From assembly GCF_000712595.1 (NCBI RefSeq), contig NZ_JOTN01000006.1, forward strand, positions 141,781 to 205,780: a stretch of 64,000 nucleotides of DNA, in the 5' to 3' direction. Numbering within the stretch: the first letter of the stretch is position 1; every line of letters starts with the position of its first letter. The notes below the pieces were generated by a model, which was not told the origin of the DNA, made no database searches, and saw nothing but the letters and a program-made list of their open reading frames with translations. The position numbers were made by a program, and so were the translations under genes. This stretch comes from Bacillus manliponensis. Lineage in GTDB: Bacteria; Bacillota; Bacilli; Bacillales; Bacillaceae_G. Of the stretch, positions 7,550 to 15,802 are shown piece by piece.

Positions 7550-7635
7550 TTCGATTGTGCAATTATAAGGGCAGGTCTTGCTGGGTAAGTGCAAGCTTAA
7601 CATTAGGAAGAATACGCAAAAAGTTGTTGTTATTT
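7550..7635 (+). pseudogene. Fragment of an NAD(P)/FAD-dependent oxidoreductase
   Basis: From 7550 one frame reads FDCAIIRAGLAG then a stop. After a shift at about 7590 the sequence continues ASLTLGRIRKKLLL. Together this is the N-terminal FAD-binding motif of a thioredoxin-reductase-like flavoprotein (family form DCxIIGGGPAGLSAAL.LGRxR) with the first glycine replaced by Arg, an in-frame stop and a frameshift. Nothing recognisable follows. The remaining 7449-7797 interval holds only the terminator upstream and the nucleoside hydrolase leader. Confidence 0.55.
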
Positions 7636-7797
7636 CATTTTATACAAAAGGAAATTGTTCATTTTTCACGAAAGTGTATGCTAATAGATTAATTCGTTAG
7701 TAGACATAGCTACGAAAAGGTATAAGAACAATCTTATATTATAATCCCTACTTATACTCATTAGAAAACTACTGCTAAAGTTAAGGAGAAATATTGT

Positions 7798-8745
7798 ATG
7801 GGAAAAAAAGTATTGTTTTTTGGAGATTTTGGAATTGATGATACGATAGCTCTTACGTATGCACATTTAACAAATGAGATTGATGTTATAGGAATTGTCG
7901 CAGATTATGGGAATGTACCTAAAACAGACGTTATTAGAAATGTTCGTTTTTTACTTAAAAGTGTAGGGAAAGAATATATAGAAGTTTTTGGTGGGGCAGA
8001 ACATTCCATGACTGCAGAGGTTGAAACTTTTTATCCAGAAGTTCACGGTACATTCGGGATAGGACCCATTCAACCAGGGCTAGAGCCTAAAATGTTTGAG
8101 AATTTCTTTGAAGTTCTCAAACTTATTAAACAGTACAAAAATGAAATTATTATCGTAAATACTGGAAGGTTAACTTCTCTTGCAACTTTATTTCTCCTTT
8201 ATGGGGATGTCATGAAAAATGTCCGTTCTTATTATATTATGGGAGGCGCTTTTCTATATCCAGGAAATGTTACTCCAATTGCCGAAGCTAACTTTTATGG
8301 TGATCCAGTAGCGGCTAATATTATAATGAGATATGCAACAAACTTATCAATTTATCCTTTGAATGTTACACAGTCAGCTATCGTAACACCAGAAATGGTT
8401 AATTATATTCACTCTAAAGGAAAGACTAAGTTTTTAAAGCCTCTGTTAGACTATTACTATTATCAATTTTATCAAAAGAAAGTTCCTGGGATACAAGGTA
8501 GCCCGGTTCATGATGCGCTAACTTTGATTGCTCTTAATCGTGAAGATATTTTTACGTACTATCAATCTTCTGTGATGGTCAATATATTTGATACTATAAG
8601 AGGACAAAGTATAGGAGATTTTAGGCCTACTTTGGAACCTGAAACGTTTGGTAATCGTCCTAAACATAGGATTGCAATAAATATGAATTACAAACAGTTT
8701 TTTAAGGAGTTTATGACTGTAATGACTGGTGAAACATTTTCATGA
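7798..8745 (+). CDS. Nucleoside hydrolase (inosine-uridine preferring family)
   Basis: 315 aa. The N-terminal calcium/active-site motif reads GDFGIDD at residues 9-15; Asp10, Asp14 and Asp15 are present, but the first Asp of the usual DxDPGxDD is Phe8. The Asn-containing TGRLTSLA segment and a C-terminal HDALTL (His/Asp) complete the family active site. It would hydrolyse ribonucleosides to base plus ribose in the cytoplasm during salvage. ATG at 7798 follows AAGGAG. It is monocistronic, ending at a bidirectional terminator. Confidence 0.85.
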   Translation: MGKKVLFFGDFGIDDTIALTYAHLTNEIDVIGIVADYGNVPKTDVIRNVRFLLKSVGKEYIEVFGGAEHSMTAEVETFYPEVHGTFGIGPIQPGLEPKMFENFFEVLKLIKQYKNEIIIVNTGRLTSLATLFLLYGDVMKNVRSYYIMGGAFLYPGNVTPIAEANFYGDPVAANIIMRYATNLSIYPLNVTQSAIVTPEMVNYIHSKGKTKFLKPLLDYYYYQFYQKKVPGIQGSPVHDALTLIALNREDIFTYYQSSVMVNIFDTIRGQSIGDFRPTLEPETFGNRPKHRIAINMNYKQFFKEFMTVMTGETFS

Positions 8746-8810
8746 AAAATTTAATGTAGGACTATGAAATCAAGAAGACATTTTATAATAAAGTAACCAC
8801 AAAATATTAC

Positions 8811-8846
8811 AAAAAGGTGTTTTCTATATGTAAAAACACCTTTTTT
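8811..8846. terminator. Bidirectional terminator
   Basis: Arms AAAAAGGTGTTTT and AAAACACCTTTTT, separated by about 7 nt, lie between the convergent nucleoside hydrolase and MFS genes, with a T-run on both strands. Confidence 0.88.
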
Positions 8847-8848
8847 GT

Positions 8849-10060
8849 TTATGATATCTTTTGAGTGTAGGTTTTTCTATTTTGTTCTAAAATATAAGTG
8901 AAAATCGTCTGTGAAATTCCTCCGATAATTAAAAATCCTGCACATATAAGAAATAAAACGGTACCACCATATTTTTGTAATATAATTGCACCAATGAATG
9001 GTCCACATGTTCTTGAAATATCCCAGTGTAAACCATATATAGAAAAATAGCGCCCGCGCATATGACTTGGGGCAATGTTTCCAACAAAACGAAGTAAATG
9101 ATTTAATGCGATACTTTCGCCAACTGTTAGGATAAGAAGTGTGAAAAATAATAGCCATAAGCTGTTTGAAAATCCATAACCGATTGCTGCGAGTGTAAAG
9201 CAACTATAAGACATTATCATAATCTTAGGCATTGAGAAAGCTTCTGACCATTTTACAAGAGCAATTTGTAATGCAATTTGCATGACTGCTTTACATGTAG
9301 CAAGAAAAGCAAGAACAAATAAGAAGTTCGAGAAAAGATCTTCAGCGAATATCCGATAGTTTGTCTCTGTTTGCGCATAGAAAAAACTAATTGGCAGTGT
9401 ACATAACATTAGTAGAAATATAGCATGATGATTCAAGAAAAAGCTTTTCCATGTTATCTTTTCTAGTTTTTCTTTGCTGCTTTCTATTATTGGAGCAGTT
9501 TCAGGTAATTGTGTCCATACAAGAATTGCGTATGAAAAGAGAGTAACAGATTGTAGTAAAAACAAAAACATTGGATACGTTTCATATAAAAAAGCTCCGA
9601 GTAAAGGACCGATAACTGCACCAATTGCGGTGATTGTTCCAAGAAGTGCAAATATTTCAGCGCGTTTTTCTTCTTTTGTAAGGTCAGTAATTTGAGCACG
9701 TTGCGCCGGAATATATAGTGATCGACCAATGCCATTTATTATATAGAGCATCGCAAATAACAATGCTGATTCAAAAAATGCAAATCCTCCAATTGCAATA
9801 GCTTGTAGTATTAATCCAATTACCATCAGTTTTTTTCTTCCATATCGATCTGTTACCCCGCCTGCAATCAATGTGAAAATAATATCAGTAAGTGGCTGCA
9901 AACCAAAAAGTAACATTGTGAGAGTAATGTTCCCATCTAATGTTTTGTTAATGTGTACAATAAAGATAACAGTTAACATAGAGGTTGTAATACTCGTTAA
10001 TAATTCACCAATCATTCGAATCCAAATCGGTTTACTATAATGCTTTATGAAATATGTCAT
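8849..10060 (-). CDS. MFS transporter
   Basis: About 403 aa with roughly 12 hydrophobic membrane segments. The loop 2-3 motif TDRYGRKK and later ITDLTKEEKRAE are typical of Gram-positive drug/sugar-efflux MFS proteins. The ATG at 10060 is chosen because GGAG lies 9 nt upstream; the ATG at 10069 abuts the ribosome-binding site. It is divergent from an SgrR-like regulator with only about 100 bp between the start codons, a common arrangement in which the regulator controls the exporter. Substrate unknown. Confidence 0.88.
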   Translation of the reverse strand: MTYFIKHYSKPIWIRMIGELLTSITTSMLTVIFIVHINKTLDGNITLTMLLFGLQPLTDIIFTLIAGGVTDRYGRKKLMVIGLILQAIAIGGFAFFESALLFAMLYIINGIGRSLYIPAQRAQITDLTKEEKRAEIFALLGTITAIGAVIGPLLGAFLYETYPMFLFLLQSVTLFSYAILVWTQLPETAPIIESSKEKLEKITWKSFFLNHHAIFLLMLCTLPISFFYAQTETNYRIFAEDLFSNFLFVLAFLATCKAVMQIALQIALVKWSEAFSMPKIMIMSYSCFTLAAIGYGFSNSLWLLFFTLLILTVGESIALNHLLRFVGNIAPSHMRGRYFSIYGLHWDISRTCGPFIGAIILQKYGGTVLFLICAGFLIIGGISQTIFTYILEQNRKTYTQKIS

Positions 10061-10164
10061 ACCATACATCTCCTTCCTATATTTGAAGTTTAAGATGGAA
10101 GCATATTTCTAAAAAGGGTAGAATGAAAGAAGGGGATTTTTCACCTTTTAAAGGGGGAAGAAAG

Positions 10165-11895
10165 ATGGTCATTTTGGAGCAGTACATACAGTTATGGATT
10201 AAGTATATGAATAATGAGCGAACAGATAAAAAATTGGAAATATCGATACAAAACATAAGTGAAACATTATTTTGTACAACTCGAAATAGTAAATTCATTA
10301 TAAAAAAGTTAGAAGAGCTAGAGTGGATTTGTTGGAAACCGGGCCGTGGAAGAGGTAATCGCTCTAATATTGTATTTTTGAAACACCCGGATATAATTAT
10401 TTTAGAAATGGGGAAGGAGATTACGAAAAAAGGGGATATAAATGGTGGAAGAACATTTGTAAAGCAGTACAACTCGTACTTTCCGTATCTATCTCATCAA
10501 TTTGACAGTTGGATAGACACACTTTTTGGTCATCAAGTTGAAGTAACAAAACAAGGTCGACAAGATATATTACGGTTGCAAACGAATATAAAATGTATTT
10601 CAAATTTTGATCCTACACTTGTTTCGTTAAGATCTGAATGTCATATTGCCAAACATATATATGATACGCTTGTTTATTTTAATATTTATACAGGTGTGAT
10701 AGAGCCTAGACTTGCGTTTCATTGGGAATATGATGATAAGAGAATAGTATGGACTTTTTATTTAAGAAAAGGTGTCACTTTTCATAACGGGACTATATTT
10801 ACAGCAAAAGATGTTATGTATACATTTGAAAGATTTTTAAATAAAAGAGATAACCCATACATATGGATGTTGGAACATATAAAAGAAATACGAGAGCTTA
10901 ATGAATATACTGTAGAAATACATTTACATAAAGAAAACGTGCTCTTTTTGCAAATTTTAAGTACTGAACAATGTTCCATCATCAAGAAAGATAACAGGCA
11001 AAACTTAATTGGAACAGGGCCTTTTATCATACAGACACATAATGAAAAGAAGCTTATATTAGAAGCACACCATTCGTACTTTCGGGAGCGTCCATTTCTA
11101 GATTGTATTGAGTTTTGGAAAGAAGCCGAACAAAAAGAGGAATATGATATTTCTTCAGCAGCACAGTATAGAAATGAACAGCATTATCAAAATCTGTCTG
11201 AAGTCGAAAGAAATGTAACGTATGTAACTTTAAATGTAAATAAAGTAAGCCCAATGCAAGATAAAACATTTCGAAAAGCACTACATCAAATTATCCATAC
11301 AAATAAACTGATTGAAGATTTAGCAGGTAATCGAGATGAAATTGCAAATGAATTTTTACTAGGAAAGAAGTATAAAGCAAAAAAAGAAGATATTCATGAA
11401 TTAATAAAAAACAGTGTCTATAACGGAGAAACATTATTATTATATACTTTTATGGATAAAGATCATGTTGAAGATGGGGGATGGATTCAGCAGGAATGTA
11501 AAAAGTATGGTATCTCTATTGAGCTTCATTTTTTGGATGCAAAGGAGTTATTGCAGGAGAAAACAATACAAGAAGCCGACATCATTCATGACAGCGCAAC
11601 GATTAGTGAACAAACTGAGATAAGCTTTCTTTTTTTATTTTTAGCAAAGAATAGCTTTATACATCAACATAGTTCAATTCTTTTTCAAGAACAACTCTCT
11701 AGTTTCTTTACGGTACAGAGTAGGGAAAAACGTCTTACAATATTAGGTGGAATAGAAAGCAAATTACTCGAACATATACATGTTATTCCTTTATATCGTA
11801 ATAAACAGGAAGTTATTACACATGAAAAAGTACAAAATGCAGTAATTAATTCTCAAGGTTGGATTGATTTTTATAATATTTGGTTTAAATCATGA
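10165..11895 (+). CDS. SgrR-like regulator with solute-binding domain
   Basis: 576 aa from ATG 10165, which follows AAGGGGG; the upstream in-frame ATG at 10123 has no site. Residues 1-100 form a winged-helix segment (SIQNISETLFCTTRNSKFII is its recognition-helix region) like SgrR_N. Residues about 150-420 resemble the ABC oligopeptide-binding (SBP_bac_5) fold, with FDPTLVSLRSEC, HIAKHIYDTLV and WTFYLRKGVTFHNG. There is no signal peptide, so it acts in the cytoplasm as a ligand-responsive transcription factor. It is divergent from the MFS gene, its probable target. The ligand may be a sugar phosphate or a peptide. Confidence 0.85.
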   Translation: MVILEQYIQLWIKYMNNERTDKKLEISIQNISETLFCTTRNSKFIIKKLEELEWICWKPGRGRGNRSNIVFLKHPDIIILEMGKEITKKGDINGGRTFVKQYNSYFPYLSHQFDSWIDTLFGHQVEVTKQGRQDILRLQTNIKCISNFDPTLVSLRSECHIAKHIYDTLVYFNIYTGVIEPRLAFHWEYDDKRIVWTFYLRKGVTFHNGTIFTAKDVMYTFERFLNKRDNPYIWMLEHIKEIRELNEYTVEIHLHKENVLFLQILSTEQCSIIKKDNRQNLIGTGPFIIQTHNEKKLILEAHHSYFRERPFLDCIEFWKEAEQKEEYDISSAAQYRNEQHYQNLSEVERNVTYVTLNVNKVSPMQDKTFRKALHQIIHTNKLIEDLAGNRDEIANEFLLGKKYKAKKEDIHELIKNSVYNGETLLLYTFMDKDHVEDGGWIQQECKKYGISIELHFLDAKELLQEKTIQEADIIHDSATISEQTEISFLFLFLAKNSFIHQHSSILFQEQLSSFFTVQSREKRLTILGGIESKLLEHIHVIPLYRNKQEVITHEKVQNAVINSQGWIDFYNIWFKS

Positions 11896-11959
11896 GTTTT
11901 CACATATCAACATCCATAATTTTGTATAATGTATGTAATTATATTCGGGGGGAGATATT

Positions 11960-12220
11960 TTGGAAATGAATAAACATATAGTTCATTTTTCTTTATTCAT
12001 ATCTTTTGGAATTGCAGTTTTGTTCTTAATCACGTATTTTAAAACGGGAAATTTTTTTTTGATGATTGGTGCACTTTTTTCATGTCTTATAGTGTGTAGT
12101 TTAGGGTTCATGAAAAAGAAAAGTACATTAGGGAAGGCTATTATATTTGTTTCTATTTTATCTTTAGTGTTATTTGTATTATATTTTGTAGGAATGTCGC
12201 TCTTTTGGAATACACCATAA
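11960..12220 (+). CDS. Small three-helix membrane protein
   Basis: 86 aa from TTG 11960 (GGGGGGAG 5 nt upstream), or 84 aa from ATG 11966. Three hydrophobic stretches (about 10-27, 32-50, 58-80) are separated by basic residues (FMKKKSTLGKA). No family recognised. It lies 64 bp downstream of the SgrR-like gene and ends in its own terminator; it may be cotranscribed with that gene, but a functional link is not evident. Confidence 0.75.
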   Translation: MEMNKHIVHFSLFISFGIAVLFLITYFKTGNFFLMIGALFSCLIVCSLGFMKKKSTLGKAIIFVSILSLVLFVLYFVGMSLFWNTP

Positions 12221-12230
12221 TATCTTTAAC

Positions 12231-12272
12231 AAAGATGGTTCATATATGTAGACCATCTTTCTTGTTTTTAAA
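12231..12272 (+). terminator. Rho-independent terminator
   Basis: Arms AAAGATGGT (12231-12239) and ACCATCTTT (12252-12260), followed by CTTGTTTTT. Confidence 0.85.
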
Positions 12273-12321
12273 AAGGATTTGAAGTTTTGAGTATAGAAGT
12301 TTTAAGAGATAGGATACCAAT

Positions 12322-12361
12322 GAAACAAAAAGAAAGCCCCAAGATTTCATTCTTGGGACTT
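12322..12361 (-). terminator. Terminator of the acidic 106-aa protein gene
   Basis: CCCAAGA (12338-12344) pairs with TCTTGGG (12351-12357), extended by outer A-T/G-C pairs. On the minus strand CTTTCTTTTTG follows. Confidence 0.8.
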
Positions 12362-12378
12362 CATCTTACCGGAAATTA

Positions 12379-12699
12379 TTATCCTTCAATAACTTCGTAC
12401 TCTTCGTCAGCTAATAGTAAAATTTGAAGTTTCTTGCCCTTGTTATGTACTTCAATCATGTCATAAACGCCTAAGTTTCTTACTTTACTTTGAGATGCGT
12501 TTACCATTCCTTCGACAGAGTCGATTAAAATGTCTTCTTCAACGTAAGAATCTGGTAAGGGCATATCTTCAGTTTCTAATACACATGCATATAGATTTTC
12601 TAAATCAGTAGCTGTTGGGTTTTGTTCTTCCACATCAATCAGATTTTTTACTGCATCGATATTTTCTTCTTTTGGTTGGTATACTTTAATTTTAGCCAT
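12379..12699 (-). CDS. Acidic 106-aa protein of unknown function
   Basis: 106 aa, strongly acidic, cytoplasmic. ATG at 12699 follows AAAGGAG. The arrangement LENLYACVLETEDMPLP followed by LGVYDMIEV and a short C-terminal strand faintly recalls the YodL-type small domains often found on mobile elements (leader LE.xY, then SLSVSDVI); I am not sure. It has its own promoter region and terminator, so it is a genuine single gene. Function unknown. Confidence 0.75.
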   Translation of the reverse strand: MAKIKVYQPKEENIDAVKNLIDVEEQNPTATDLENLYACVLETEDMPLPDSYVEEDILIDSVEGMVNASQSKVRNLGVYDMIEVHNKGKKLQILLLADEEYEVIEG

Positions 12700-12853
12700 A
12701 GTTTATTCTCCTTTATTACGTGATCGTAGAGGCTACAATTTATTATAACGCTTTTTGGACAAAACATGAAATTGTAATTACAATTTTTTAGTTGTTATTG
12801 TAAAAGCTTGAATATACTTATAAAAAATATTGTATAGAAATGAGGTTAAAATA

Positions 12854-13714
12854 ATGAGTATTCAAATTATTACAGATAGTGCCGCAGACTTACCAAAAGA
12901 GTTGGTGCAAATGTATGATATAGAGGTTATTCCAATTAGAGTATATGATGAAGAAGAGACGGAATATTTAGACGGTGTAACATTACAAGCTGAACAGTTA
13001 CTTAGAAATATGAAAGAGGGAAGACGATACAAAACGTCACTACCGCCATTACAATTAATGGAAAATACTTTTGTGAAGTATGCAAAAGAAGAAGTTTCAT
13101 GTATTTATTTAGCTGTCTCTGCAGAACTTTCCGGTACCTATCAGTCCTCTGTACTTGTTCAAAGTGAAGTAAGAGAAACATACCCTCAGTTCGATATAGA
13201 AATTATTGATACAAAATGTGCTTCACTTGGGCAAGGTATTCTCGTATTAGAAGCAGCAAAGATGGCAAAGGAAGGTAAAACAAAACAAGAGATTATGGAA
13301 CGTGTTACTTTTTTAAGTAATCATATGGAACATATTTTCACAGTTGCCGATTTACAATATCTTGTTCGAGGCGGACGTTTAAGTAAAACAGCAGGGTTTG
13401 TTGGTGGACTTTTGAATATAAAGCCATTGTTACATGTGAAAGATGGAAAAGTTTCACCATTTGAAAAAGTACGTGGTGAAAAGAAATTATTAAACCGCCT
13501 TATACAAATTATCGGTGAACGAGGAGACAATTTAAGAAATCAAGTAATTGGTGTTGGTCACGGTGATGATTTAGAAAATGCAAAAAAATTAAAAGAGGCG
13601 CTTACTGAAGCATATGGATGTGAAGTGTTTCTTGTTCATACAATTGGAGCGGCAGTTGGTGCACACGTTGGACCTGGTGTGTTAGGCGTGTTTTTTGCAA
13701 ATAAAACAGAGTAA
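12854..13714 (+). CDS. DegV family fatty-acid-binding protein
   Basis: 286 aa from ATG 12854 (GAGGT 7 nt upstream); the ATG at 12830 has no ribosome-binding site. The N-terminal ITDSAADLP and the TSLPP segment, followed by LSGTYQS and RGGRLSKTAGFVGGLLNIKP, are hallmark DegV/FakB motifs that line the acyl-chain tunnel and bind the carboxylate. Family members (FakB) present exogenous fatty acids to the kinase FakA. This copy stands alone, convergent with a secreted-protein gene. Confidence 0.92.
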   Translation: MSIQIITDSAADLPKELVQMYDIEVIPIRVYDEEETEYLDGVTLQAEQLLRNMKEGRRYKTSLPPLQLMENTFVKYAKEEVSCIYLAVSAELSGTYQSSVLVQSEVRETYPQFDIEIIDTKCASLGQGILVLEAAKMAKEGKTKQEIMERVTFLSNHMEHIFTVADLQYLVRGGRLSKTAGFVGGLLNIKPLLHVKDGKVSPFEKVRGEKKLLNRLIQIIGERGDNLRNQVIGVGHGDDLENAKKLKEALTEAYGCEVFLVHTIGAAVGAHVGPGVLGVFFANKTE

Positions 13715-13741
13715 GGTTTGATCGAATCATGATCAAACCTT
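13713..13741. terminator. Convergent hairpin between DegV and the secreted protein
   Basis: 11-bp perfect arms AAGGTTTGATC (13713-13723) and GATCAAACCTT (13731-13741). It overlaps the stop region of both convergent genes. U-runs are weak, so termination efficiency is uncertain. Confidence 0.7.
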
Positions 13742-14157
13742 TACCGATTTACGTGTAACTTTTTCAGTAATTCTTTAGGATTGTTTTTTACATAATAAAA
13801 GTGAGGGGTATTTTCATCATCATATATCATGATATATGGCGGTTCATGTTTCGGTAACAAAATCATCACCTCATCTATGTGTGTATAGATCCAGCGATTT
13901 TGTATAGGGATTTGAGAAGAGAGGGGAACTTTTATCATAAATCCATCTTTTGGAATCGCGTTAACATTTTTAAATACACCTGTAATTGACTTAGCATATA
14001 AAATAGCGGCCTCTTCAATGTGAGGTTGTAAGGAGTATTTTGCAATTACGGCTTGTTTTGTACAGTCAAACACTTCAACTTGTTTATTCGTTTTCGCTAT
14101 TCCGATTGTTGATAAACTACAAATACATAAGGTAATCAATAATATTTTTTTCAACAT
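13741..14157 (-). CDS. Small secreted protein of unknown function
   Basis: 138 aa from ATG 14157. A signal peptide is evident (LKKILLITLCICSLSTIGIA, cleaved near SIGIAK) and there is no lipobox spacing of L-x-G-C type. Mature residues include one Cys near the N-terminus (VFDCTKQ), a helix EEAAILYAKSITGVF, and a beta-rich C-terminal half ending KELLKKLHV. No named domain recognised. Longer forms starting at 14214 would place a hydrophilic segment before the signal peptide and are less likely. Confidence 0.7.
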   Translation of the reverse strand: MLKKILLITLCICSLSTIGIAKTNKQVEVFDCTKQAVIAKYSLQPHIEEAAILYAKSITGVFKNVNAIPKDGFMIKVPLSSQIPIQNRWIYTHIDEVMILLPKHEPPYIMIYDDENTPHFYYVKNNPKELLKKLHVNR

Positions 14158-14285
14158 GAGGTAACACCGCCCGATCCCTATACTGTCTTTGCAACTAGTT
14201 ATATGTATTTGCACATAGAATATACGAAATAGATAGGATTTGGATGATTTTGTTTTATCGATTTATATTGTGTCACTCCAATATA

Positions 14286-14326
14286 AAAAAACTTACTCAA
14301 CATATGTAACGAGTAAGTTTTTTATT
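14286..14326. terminator. Terminator of the MBL-fold hydrolase gene
   Basis: 13-bp arms AAAAAACTTACTC (14286-14298) and GAGTAAGTTTTTT (14311-14323); U-runs on both strands. Confidence 0.88.
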
Positions 14327-14332
14327 AAGATT

Positions 14333-15304
14333 TTATTGTTCATTCCACCATGTTGTCTGTGGAATATTGGTTGAGCCAATTATAATTGTTTCTCCTAAAC
14401 GCGGAGTAGCGATAGATACGCCGTGTTTTTTAGCTTCTGATGTAACACGATGAATTGGATCACTCCATTCATGTAAGGAAAGTGTAAAAGTACCCCAATG
14501 TATAGGAACAAGTATGTTACCTTTTACATCAATGTGTGCTTGTACAGTTTCTTCTGGAATCATATGAATTGAAGACCATCTATCATTATACTGTCCACAT
14601 TCCATAAATGTTAAATCGAAGGGACCATACTTTTCCCCAATTTCTTTAAAATGAGGAGCATAACCACTATCTCCGCTGAAATAAACTTTTGTATTTTTTC
14701 CTAATACAACCCATGAACACCAAAGAGAGCAATCACGATCGAATAAACCTCTTCCTGAAAAGTGTCTTGCAGGCGTGCAAGCAATTGTAAGTCCATTCCA
14801 TTCGAATTCATCCCACCAGCTATATTCGCTAATTTTTTCAGGTGCAACGCCCCACTTTAAAAGATAACGTTTCACACCTTTTGGTACAAAGAAATATTTT
14901 GTACGATCTTTTAATTTTAAAATACTTGAATAATCTAGATGATCATAATGGTTATGTGAAATGAAAATTGCATCAATTTCTTGTAACGCTTCATGTTCCA
15001 TTGAGAATGGTCCACTATAACGTTTGCTTGTAAATATAGGGAAAGGGGAAGAGCTAGGTCCAAACATTGGATCAAATAGTACTTTTTTCCCCTCGATTTC
15101 TAATAGTACAGCGGAATGTCCAAACCATATTGCTTTTGAAGACTGTTTATTATCATGCACCTTTGTGGTAGATGGCATAAATGGAATATGAGATTTTGGA
15201 CGTAAGTCATTTTTTATTTTCATATAATCTCTCACAAGAGTTAGCACTGAATTTACGCTAAAGTCATTATTAGTTGGAATTTCATTTTTATATCTTTTGC
15301 TCAT
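14333..15304 (-). CDS. MBL-fold metal-dependent hydrolase
   Basis: 323 aa from ATG 15304, with AAAGGAG 6 nt upstream; the ATG at 15325 lies before the ribosome-binding site. The metal motif SHNHYDHLD (HxHxDH), a later FSGDSGYAPHF and C-terminal PIHWGTF supply the dinuclear zinc site. FGHSAVLLEIEGKKVLFDPMF and the ARHFSGRGLFDRD segment place it in the UlaG/NAPE-PLD-like branch (YtnP/RomA type). It probably hydrolyses a phosphodiester or ester; substrate unknown. Monocistronic. Confidence 0.9.
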   Translation of the reverse strand: MSKRYKNEIPTNNDFSVNSVLTLVRDYMKIKNDLRPKSHIPFMPSTTKVHDNKQSSKAIWFGHSAVLLEIEGKKVLFDPMFGPSSSPFPIFTSKRYSGPFSMEHEALQEIDAIFISHNHYDHLDYSSILKLKDRTKYFFVPKGVKRYLLKWGVAPEKISEYSWWDEFEWNGLTIACTPARHFSGRGLFDRDCSLWCSWVVLGKNTKVYFSGDSGYAPHFKEIGEKYGPFDLTFMECGQYNDRWSSIHMIPEETVQAHIDVKGNILVPIHWGTFTLSLHEWSDPIHRVTSEAKKHGVSIATPRLGETIIIGSTNIPQTTWWNEQ

Positions 15305-15517
15305 TGTAACTCCTTTTTGTATCATTCAATTTTGTATGCACTATCATAGTGTATCCTATAATGTGCTTTTTTTCATGTATTAAGACTTTATCATTCAGCA
15401 ATAAAAAGATATAACAGTTTTAAATATATATTGATGAAATTCATTATTTATTATATAATTTCAATACAATAAATATAGCTATTTTATGAATTTAAAAATA
15501 TATGAAAAGGTATTGTT

Positions 15518-15751
15518 ATGAAAAACATAGATTATATTCTTGAAAGTGACGAAGCATTAAAACCTTCTGAACGACTGATTTTATTATTACTAGAAAAGCA
15601 TTACGTATTGTATACAAATGATTTACTTGCATTATCGAATTTGTCATATAAAACATTAAATGATGCGTTAGTAAATTTAGTCGCAAAGCAATATATTCGA
15701 AAAGATAGAGGGGAAGGAAGAAATCAAAACCGTTATTCTCTAGCTTCATAA
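15518..15751 (+). CDS. Small winged-HTH DNA-binding protein
   Basis: 77 aa. A single winged-helix domain: SERLILLLLEKHYVLYTNDL (helices 1-2), LSYKTLNDALVNLVAKQYI (recognition helix and helix 4), then a basic wing RKDRGEGRNQNRYSL. It resembles the MarR/helix-turn-helix domains of plasmid and phage regulators. ATG at 15518 follows AAAAGG. It is convergent with the tyrosine recombinase gene, which may indicate an old mobile element. Confidence 0.8.
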   Translation: MKNIDYILESDEALKPSERLILLLLEKHYVLYTNDLLALSNLSYKTLNDALVNLVAKQYIRKDRGEGRNQNRYSLAS

Positions 15752-15767
15752 TAAAATTATTGTAAAC

Positions 15768-15800
15768 GAAAGAGAGCAACCTATGTGGTTGCTCTCTTTC
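15768..15800. terminator. Bidirectional terminator
   Basis: 14-bp perfect arms GAAAGAGAGCAACC (15768-15781) and GGTTGCTCTCTTTC (15787-15800) between the convergent HTH and recombinase genes. Confidence 0.88.
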
Positions 15801-15802
15801 TA

